DNA from: an uncultured Oscillospiraceae bacterium
GTDB lineage: Bacteria > Bacillota > Clostridia > Oscillospirales > Oscillospiraceae
DNA length: 18,374 nucleotides
Assembly: GCA_934636305.1 (NCBI GenBank)
Contig: CAKUAM010000037.1
Coordinates: 1 to 18,374, forward strand
Direction of reading: 5' to 3'
Made by a program: the position numbers and the translations under genes. The stretch's first letter is position 1; the number at the start of each line of letters is the position of its first letter. Below are positions 14,794 through 18,374 of this stretch, in pieces. A model generated the notes under the pieces. That model was given only the letters and a program-made list of their open reading frames with translations. It did no database searches and was not told where the DNA came from.

Positions 14794-14823
14794 ATTATAT
14801 AGTATCAGCGTGGGAGGATGCAA
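14794..14823 (-). promoter_or_regulatory. Probable promoter of recG
   Basis: On the minus strand a perfect TATAAT (14794-14799), within an AT-rich run, lies 18 nt from a weak TTGCAT (14818-14823). A 5-bp palindrome ATGCA-AAAC-TGCAT sits just upstream at 14834-14847. It lies between the rpsT terminator and recG, so recG can be expressed apart from rpsT. Confidence 0.6.
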
Positions 14824-14849
14824 GACGCAGCCATGCAAAACTGCATACG

Positions 14850-14880
14850 AAAAAGCCCCCCGGGCATAGCTCCGAGAGGC
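14850..14880 (-). terminator. Intrinsic terminator of rpsT
   Basis: On the minus strand GCCTCTCGG (14872-14880) pairs with CCGGGGGGC-type bases at 14855-14863, giving nine pairs including two G-T pairs. TTTTT follows (14850-14854). It starts 23 nt after the rpsT stop codon. Confidence 0.85.
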
Positions 14881-14903
14881 GATTATTTCGTACCTGCTGT
14901 CAA

Positions 14904-15167
14904 TCAGGCCAGCTTGTTCATCTTCAGAGTGATCTGGCTCTTTTTACGAGCAGCAGTATTCTTATGAAGAATACCCTTGCCGGCAGCCTTGTCGATGGAC
15001 TGAACTGCAGTCTGATAAGCGCTATTGGCCTGCTCACGATTGCCTTCTGCGACTGCGGCCTCAAACTTCTTCAGCGTGGTCTTGAGAGCGGATTTGTCGG
15101 CCTTGTTGCGTTCGCTGTTTACCTTGGCAACCAGAACTCTTTTCTTTGCAGACTTAATGTTGGGCAT
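14904..15167 (-). CDS. rpsT: 30S ribosomal protein S20
   Basis: The product has 87 residues and is recognised over its full length: the start MPNIKSAKKRVLVAKVNSERN, basic helices, and the C-terminal block KGILHKNTAARKKSQITLKMNKLA. S20 binds 16S rRNA early in 30S assembly. The ATG at 15167 has GAGGAGGT 7 nt upstream. The gene is monocistronic, with its own promoter and terminator, and divergent from gpr. Confidence 0.98.
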   Translation of the reverse strand: MPNIKSAKKRVLVAKVNSERNKADKSALKTTLKKFEAAVAEGNREQANSAYQTAVQSIDKAAGKGILHKNTAARKKSQITLKMNKLA

Positions 15168-15227
15168 AACTACACCTCCTCACAATAGCGTGGATTGAGA
15201 AACAAATACCGTTTCATGCAGAAATAC

Positions 15228-15256
15228 ATTATAGCGGCAAGGTTCCATAAAATCAA
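15228..15256 (-). promoter_or_regulatory. Sigma-A promoter of rpsT
   Basis: On the minus strand TTGATT (15251-15256) and a perfect TATAAT (15228-15233) are 17 nt apart. The leader is about 55 nt. Confidence 0.85.
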
Positions 15257-15286
15257 TCCCTTTTTTCGGTTTTTTGAAAATTTTTC

Positions 15287-15316
15287 GCATAGCGACGTTT
15301 CGTACCGGCAAAACTA
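15287..15316 (+). promoter_or_regulatory. Forespore SigF/SigG promoter of gpr
   Basis: GCATA (15287-15291), a 15-nt spacer and GGCAAAACTA (15307-15316) match the B. subtilis SigF consensus (GYWTA, 15-16 nt, GGNRANAMTW) at every position. SigG consensus is matched partly. The predicted start of transcription is near 15323, so the leader is only about 10 nt and starts at the GAGGTGAGG ribosome binding site. Since gpr is a known SigF/SigG target in Bacillus, function and motif agree. Confidence 0.75.
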
Positions 15317-15333
15317 GCGCCGAGGTGAGGAAA

Positions 15334-16194
15334 ATGCAGCCAAGAACAGATCTGGCCATGGAGGCACGTATGCTCTACACGCGCTCGGCGGGAGAGCAGA
15401 CCGAGCTGCCGGGCGTCATTGCGCGGGAGCAGGACCGGCACGGCGTACGGATGAATGTGGTGCGGATTATAAATGCGGAGGGAGAGCGTGCGCTCGGAAA
15501 GCCGCGCGGAACCTACATCACCGCACAGCTCGACGCACTCTGCGCACGGCAGACCGGCAGCTTTGCCGCCGCGGCCAAAACAATCGGACGCGCGCTGCGG
15601 GAGCTGCTTGGTCCGTGCCGGAGCGCGCTTGTTGTGGGGCTTGGGAACCGGGATATCCGGCCGGACGCCATCGGGCCGGAGGCGCTGCGCAGCGTCATTG
15701 TGACAAGGCATCTGGAGCAGCAGCTGCCGGAGGCTATGTCCGCACTGACAACGGTGTCGGCCTGTCAGCCGGGCGTTCTGGGCCAGACAGGCGTGGAGAG
15801 CCTGGATCTTGTGCGGCATGTGATGCAGCAGACCAGGCCGGATGTCGTCATTGTGATTGATGCGCTGGCCGCGGCGGAGCCAGGGCGGCTGTTTTGCACG
15901 GTGCAGCTGACGGATGCAGGGATCGTGCCGGGCTCCGGCGTGGGCAACAGCCGGATGGAGTTTTCCCGGCGCACGCTTGGCGTGCCGGTTGTCGCGGTAG
16001 GCGTTCCGGCGGTTGTGGACGCAGCCGGGCTGTTTCCGGATGCGCAGGAGCCTGTGCCGCGGGGCCTTCTTGTGACAGTGGGCGATGTGGATGCGCGTGT
16101 GCGCGAAATGGGGCGGCTTGTCGGCTATGGCTGCAACCTGGCGCTGCAGCGCTCCATCACGCTGGCGGAGATTCCGACGTTCCTGTCTGAATAA
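15334..16194 (+). CDS. gpr: Germination protease GPR
   Basis: The product has 286 residues from the ATG at 15334, chosen because GAGGTGAGG lies 3-12 nt upstream; an earlier in-frame ATG lies upstream of the promoter motif. GPR degrades small acid-soluble spore proteins when spores germinate. The RTDLAME segment at residues 4-10 is the sequence at the N-terminus of mature GPR. The presumed catalytic aspartates are kept as D111 (RPDAIGP) and D176 (VIDALAA). GLGNRDI, PGSGVGN and VGVPAVVDA are also typical. It is shorter than the Bacillus enzyme (about 370) because a segment after VVDA is missing. The usual 15-residue propeptide is reduced to about three residues. It lies upstream of sigG in the same direction but probably as a separate unit. 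Confidence 0.95.
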   Translation: MQPRTDLAMEARMLYTRSAGEQTELPGVIAREQDRHGVRMNVVRIINAEGERALGKPRGTYITAQLDALCARQTGSFAAAAKTIGRALRELLGPCRSALVVGLGNRDIRPDAIGPEALRSVIVTRHLEQQLPEAMSALTTVSACQPGVLGQTGVESLDLVRHVMQQTRPDVVIVIDALAAAEPGRLFCTVQLTDAGIVPGSGVGNSRMEFSRRTLGVPVVAVGVPAVVDAAGLFPDAQEPVPRGLLVTVGDVDARVREMGRLVGYGCNLALQRSITLAEIPTFLSE

Positions 16195-16533
16195 CTTAAA
16201 TTATGTAAACTAGATTATGTTTTCCACAAAACAAATCCGGCAAAGAAGCCCCTGTGGAAAACAATGTTGAAATGTGGAATAGCGCTTGGGACACAAAAGT
16301 TTTTCACACTGTCAACATAGTTATCAACATTTGCTGTTTTGAAACTTTTCAAAAGGAAAAGAAGGTTCAGATAATCAAAAAATCGGCCTTACGTTGACAT
16401 CTGCATGGAATTATCGTCAACCGGAGAATGGAGAGACGGGCGAATAAGTTCGGATTTCGCCGGTAAAAACCCTGTATCAAATGGGAATGCCGGGAAATAC
16501 TGACGATATATTCACAAACGGAGGAAACATGCC
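16195..16533 (+). other. AT-rich gpr-sigG intergenic region with DnaA-box-like cluster
   Basis: This 339-bp gap holds no credible gene. DnaA-box-like 9-mers (model TTATCCACA) lie at 16220-16228 (TTTTCCACA), 16253-16261 (same, inverted), 16273-16281 (TATTCCACA, inverted), 16300-16308 (TTTTTCACA) and 16321-16329 (TTATCAACA). The first two and the last have one mismatch. Next to them is a palindrome of TTTTGAAA and TTTCAAAA with CT between (16337-16354). Further on, GTTGAC (16393-16398) faces GTCAAC (16416-16421). The base composition is far more AT-rich than the coding DNA around it. No clear gpr terminator is seen. DnaA binding is inferred, not shown. Confidence 0.5.
16474..16502 (+). promoter_or_regulatory. 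Candidate SigF-type promoter of sigG
   Basis: GGAAATACTG (16493-16502) matches the SigF -10 consensus GGNRANAMTW at nine of ten positions. GTATC (16474-16478) matches GYWTA at four of five, with a 14-nt spacer, one short of the usual 15. In Bacillus sigG is transcribed by SigF and then by SigG itself, which supports the assignment. No sigma-A promoter of quality is seen in the gap. Confidence 0.5.
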
Positions 16534-17313
16534 ATGCAAGGGAAGGTCGAGATCTGCGGCGTGAACACAGCCAAGCTGAAAACGCTCTCAAATGCAGAGA
16601 TGATGCAGCTCATCCGCCAGTCACAGCAGGGGGACATGCAGGCGAGAAGCCGCCTGGTGGAGGGGAATCTGAAACTTGTGCTGTCGGTGGTGCAGCGGTT
16701 CGTGAGCCGGGGCGAGAATCCGGATGATCTGTTCCAGGTGGGCTGCATTGGCCTTCTGAAGGCAATTGCGAATTTTGACACGACGAAAAACGTGCGTTTT
16801 TCCACCTATGGGGTGCCGATGATTGCGGGGGAGCTGCGCCGCTATCTGCGCGACTACAGCCCCATCCGCGTCAGCCGCTCGCTGCGCGACACGGCCTACC
16901 GGGTGCTGCAGTGCAAGCAGACCCTTACAGAGAAGAATGGGCGCGAGCCGCAGCTGGGCGAGATTGCACAGGCGCTGGAGCTGCCGGCGGCGCAGATTAC
17001 CGCGGCCATGGACGCCATTGCTGCGCCCGTATCGCTGTATGAGCCCGTGTACGCCGAGGGTGGCGACGCGCTGACGGTGATGGATCAGGTCCGCGACTGC
17101 AAGAACACGGACGAGAGCTGGATGGAGTCCATTGCGCTGCGCGACGCGATCTCGGGCCTGTCGGATCGGGAGAAGCATATTCTGGCGCTCCGGTTTGAGG
17201 CGGGGCGCACGCAGATGGAGGTCGCGGGGCAGATCGGCATTTCGCAGGCGCAGGTTTCCCGGCTGGAAAAAAGCGCGATCCGGTCGATCCGGAAGGCAAT
17301 TCTGCCGTCGTGA
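16534..17313 (+). CDS. sigG: RNA polymerase forespore sigma factor SigG
   Basis: The product has 259 residues, the size of B. subtilis SigG (260). The N-terminus MQGKVEICGVNTAKL is the SigG signature (KVEICGVDTSKL in Bacillus). Region 2 is VEGNLKLVLSVVQRF...DDLFQVGCIGLLKAIANFD with FSTYGVPMIAGELRRYLRD. Region 3 has PIRVSRSLRDTAY and region 4.2 has GRTQMEVAGQIGISQAQVSRLEKSAIRSIRK. SigG directs late forespore genes such as those for small acid-soluble proteins and gpr. The ATG at 16534 has GGAGG 9 nt upstream; another ATG 5 nt earlier is out of frame and stops quickly. It is followed by a YlmC/YmxH-family gene and is not coupled here to sigE. Confidence 0.96.
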   Translation: MQGKVEICGVNTAKLKTLSNAEMMQLIRQSQQGDMQARSRLVEGNLKLVLSVVQRFVSRGENPDDLFQVGCIGLLKAIANFDTTKNVRFSTYGVPMIAGELRRYLRDYSPIRVSRSLRDTAYRVLQCKQTLTEKNGREPQLGEIAQALELPAAQITAAMDAIAAPVSLYEPVYAEGGDALTVMDQVRDCKNTDESWMESIALRDAISGLSDREKHILALRFEAGRTQMEVAGQIGISQAQVSRLEKSAIRSIRKAILPS

Positions 17314-17317
17314 GCGT

Positions 17318-17342
17318 AAAACGCTGCTGCGCATGCGTTTTT
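17318..17342 (+). terminator. Weak hairpin between sigG and the YlmC/YmxH gene
   Basis: AAAACGC (17318-17324) pairs with GCGTTTT (17335-17341) across a 10-nt loop, and the T-run ends at 17342. The stem is short and mostly AT. It could be an attenuator that lowers expression of the downstream gene; it could also be chance. Confidence 0.35.
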
Positions 17343-17393
17343 CTCATATCCGCGCCGCCGCGCGCATATAGTTGCTGCAAAGGGGGCTGCGCC

Positions 17394-17675
17394 ATGGAGA
17401 CAAACAGATTCCGCGAGCTGCGCGAGAAAGAGGTTATCCACGTCTGCGAGGGCACGCGGCTGGGATATGTGAGCGATCTTGTAATCGATATCTGCGCCGG
17501 ACGCGTGACGGCGCTTGTCGTGCCCGGGCCGTGCCGGTTTCTGGGGCTGTTCGGGCGGGAGGATGACTATGTGATTCCGTGGCTGTGCGTCAAGCGAATC
17601 GGGGACGATCTGATTCTTGTCGACGGGCCTTTGATGCAGTGGCGCACGCCGCGCAGGAAAAGAAGTATTCTGTGA
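17394..17675 (+). CDS. YlmC/YmxH-family sporulation protein (PRC-barrel fold)
   Basis: The product has 93 residues from the ATG at 17394, chosen because AAAGGGGG lies 7-15 nt upstream; an earlier in-frame ATG overlaps the end of sigG and has no ribosome binding site. The sequence RFRELREKEVIHVCEGTRLGYVSDLVIDICAGRVTALVVPGP...YVIPWLCVKRIGDDLILVD is the single PRC-barrel domain of the YlmC/YmxH family, annotated as sporulation-associated but with no defined biochemical role. It lies 80 nt after sigG and is probably co-transcribed. The C-terminus ends in a basic tail (TPRRKRSIL). Confidence 0.88.
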   Translation: METNRFRELREKEVIHVCEGTRLGYVSDLVIDICAGRVTALVVPGPCRFLGLFGREDDYVIPWLCVKRIGDDLILVDGPLMQWRTPRRKRSIL

Positions 17676-17679
17676 GCCG

Positions 17680-17741
17680 GGAAAAGCGCAAAAAATGCAG
17701 GGATTTTTGAGAAAAAATACTTGCATTTCGAGCGCTTTTCC
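17680..17741 (+). repeat. 62-bp nested quasi-palindrome overlapping the rpsB promoter
   Basis: Three pairs of arms are nested with 3-nt gaps between them. Outer: GGAAAAGCGC (17680-17689) with GCGCTTTTCC (17732-17741). Middle: AAATGCA (17693-17699) with TGCATTT (17722-17728). Inner: ATTTTT (17703-17708) with AAAAAT (17713-17718). It starts 4 nt after the stop of the YlmC/YmxH gene, so as RNA it may end that transcript. As DNA it covers the -35 box and most of the spacer of the rpsB promoter. Confidence 0.75.
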
Positions 17742-17749
17742 GCTATAAT
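17721..17749 (+). promoter_or_regulatory. Sigma-A promoter of rpsB
   Basis: TTGCAT (17721-17726) and a perfect TATAAT (17744-17749) are 17 nt apart. The predicted start is near 17756. Confidence 0.85.
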
Positions 17750-17755
17750 GTCAAG

Positions 17756-17877
17756 GCGCTGTGCGAAAACAGCGACATTACGAACCCACACACAGGGTGT
17801 TGGCGCCTTCCTGTGTCCCGCATGGGATGGAGGCGGTTAGCTCTGTGGAGGTCAAAAACAAAAGGAGAAACAACACT
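17756..17877 (+). promoter_or_regulatory. Structured 5' leader of rpsB
   Basis: The leader of about 122 nt can form several hairpins: CGCTGT/ACAGCG (17758-17775), ACACAGG/CCTGTGT about 13 nt apart (near 17792-17818), and CCGC/GCGG around 17818-17836. It then ends in AAAAGGAG before the start codon. Ribosomal protein leaders often carry a binding site by which the protein limits its own synthesis. Autoregulation by S2 is inferred from position and length; I cannot assign it to a named RNA family. Confidence 0.45.
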
Positions 17878-18374
17878 ATGGCAGTCGTATCCATGAAGCA
17901 GCTGCTGGAAGCTGGCGTCCACTTTGGTCACCAGACCCGCCGCTGGAACCCGAAAATGGCCCCGTACATCTACACCGAGCGCAACGGTATCTACATCATC
18001 GATCTGCAGAAGACCGTCAAGAAGCTCGAGGAGGCCTACAATTTTGTCCGTGATCTGGCAGCAAACGGCCAGTCCATCCTCTTTGTCGGTACCAAGAAGC
18101 AGGCACAGGATGCCATCAAGGAAGAAGCAGAGCGCGTCGGCCAGTACTACGTCAACGCTCGTTGGCTCGGCGGTATGCTGACCAACTTCCGCACCATGCG
18201 CACCCGTATCGACCGTCTGGCTCAGCTCAAGAAGATGGAGGCTGACGGCACGTTCGCAATGCTGCCCAAGAAGGAAGTCATCAAGCACCAGGGCGAAATC
18301 GCCAAGCTTGAGAAGTATCTCGGCGGCGTCAAGGAAATGAAGAAGCTGCCCGGCGCGCTGTTCATCGTTGACCC
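17878..18374 (+). CDS. rpsB: 30S ribosomal protein S2, N-terminal part, cut by window edge
   Basis: The first 165 codons are present and the gene continues past the right edge. The start [20 protein letters not shown], then [40 protein letters not shown] and [18 protein letters not shown] are unmistakable for S2. The ATG at 17878 has AGGAG 10 nt upstream. S2 is the last protein to join the 30S subunit. In Firmicutes tsf usually follows; it would lie outside the window. Its codon use is visibly more biased than that of its neighbours, as expected for a highly expressed gene. Confidence 0.98.
   Translation, partial: MAVVSMKQLLEAGVHFGHQTRRWNPKMAPYIYTERNGIYIIDLQKTVKKLEEAYNFVRDLAANGQSILFVGTKKQAQDAIKEEAERVGQYYVNARWLGGMLTNFRTMRTRIDRLAQLKKMEADGTFAMLPKKEVIKHQGEIAKLEKYLGGVKEMKKLPGALFIVD

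Noticed and set aside
16394-16399. A sigma-A promoter starting at a perfect TTGACA
   Set aside because: No acceptable -10 box lies 16-18 nt downstream; the bases there read TCAACC. The motif is part of the GTTGAC/GTCAAC inverted repeat.
16195-16533. A chromosomal replication origin
   Set aside because: DnaA-like boxes and AT-rich DNA are present, but dnaA, dnaN and rpmH are absent nearby and the flanking genes are sporulation genes. Kept only as a DnaA-box cluster.
1-18374. CRISPR arrays, tRNA or rRNA genes, prophage or defence genes
   Set aside because: No regularly spaced repeats, tRNA-like cloverleaf segments, rRNA blocks, phage structural genes or recognised defence proteins were found when reading both strands.

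Overview
The window reads as a stretch of chromosome from a GC-rich, endospore-forming, anaerobic member of the Clostridia (Oscillospirales-like). Three things point there. It carries a carbon monoxide dehydrogenase/acetyl-CoA synthase (Wood-Ljungdahl) operon. It carries forespore genes (gpr, sigG, a YlmC/YmxH-family gene). Most genes have strong AGGAGG-type ribosome binding sites and sigma-A promoters of the TTGNNN-17-TATAAT type. The genus is not fixed by what can be seen.

Layout, left to right. (1) 1-3120, minus strand: acsA, cooC/acsF and the 5' part of acsB form one operon behind a good sigma-A promoter and a leader of about 140 nt with three small hairpins. (2) 3189-5499, minus: an 8-oxoguanine-deaminase-type amidohydrolase and an MscS-type channel form a two-gene operon ending in a perfect 15-bp-stem terminator. 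A divergently transcribed XRE regulator with a TPR-like C-terminal part follows at 5621-6481. (3) 6545-6708: a 164-bp foldback MITE-like element inserted at the stop codon of the convergent yhaM exoribonuclease gene. (4) 7693-10849: divergent promoters for yhaM and for a DivIVA-like coiled-coil protein, then a UvrD/PcrA-type helicase. (5) 10846-12715: a radical SAM/SPASM protein facing a divergent SprT-like metallopeptidase and C_GCAxxG_C_C-family pair. (6) 12708-15167, minus: recG, then rpsT with its own promoter and terminator. (7) 15287-17675, plus: gpr behind an exact match to the SigF/SigG promoter consensus, an AT-rich 339-bp gap with a cluster of DnaA-box-like 9-mers, sigG with a SigF-like promoter, and a YlmC/YmxH-family gene. 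(8) 17680-end: a 62-bp nested palindrome overlapping the rpsB promoter, a structured rpsB leader, and the 5' part of rpsB.

Functionally, the left end is one-carbon metabolism (CO2/CO to acetyl-CoA with its nickel chaperone). The middle is a mixture of nucleobase clean-up, RNA decay, DNA repair helicases and poorly characterised redox or metal proteins. The right end is late forespore gene expression flanked by ribosomal protein genes. No complete new system such as a defence island, CRISPR array, biosynthetic cluster or prophage is visible. The most unusual signals are non-coding: the MITE at the yhaM stop codon, the DnaA-box cluster between gpr and sigG, the nested palindrome on the rpsB promoter, and the gpr promoter paired with a GPR protease that has almost no propeptide.
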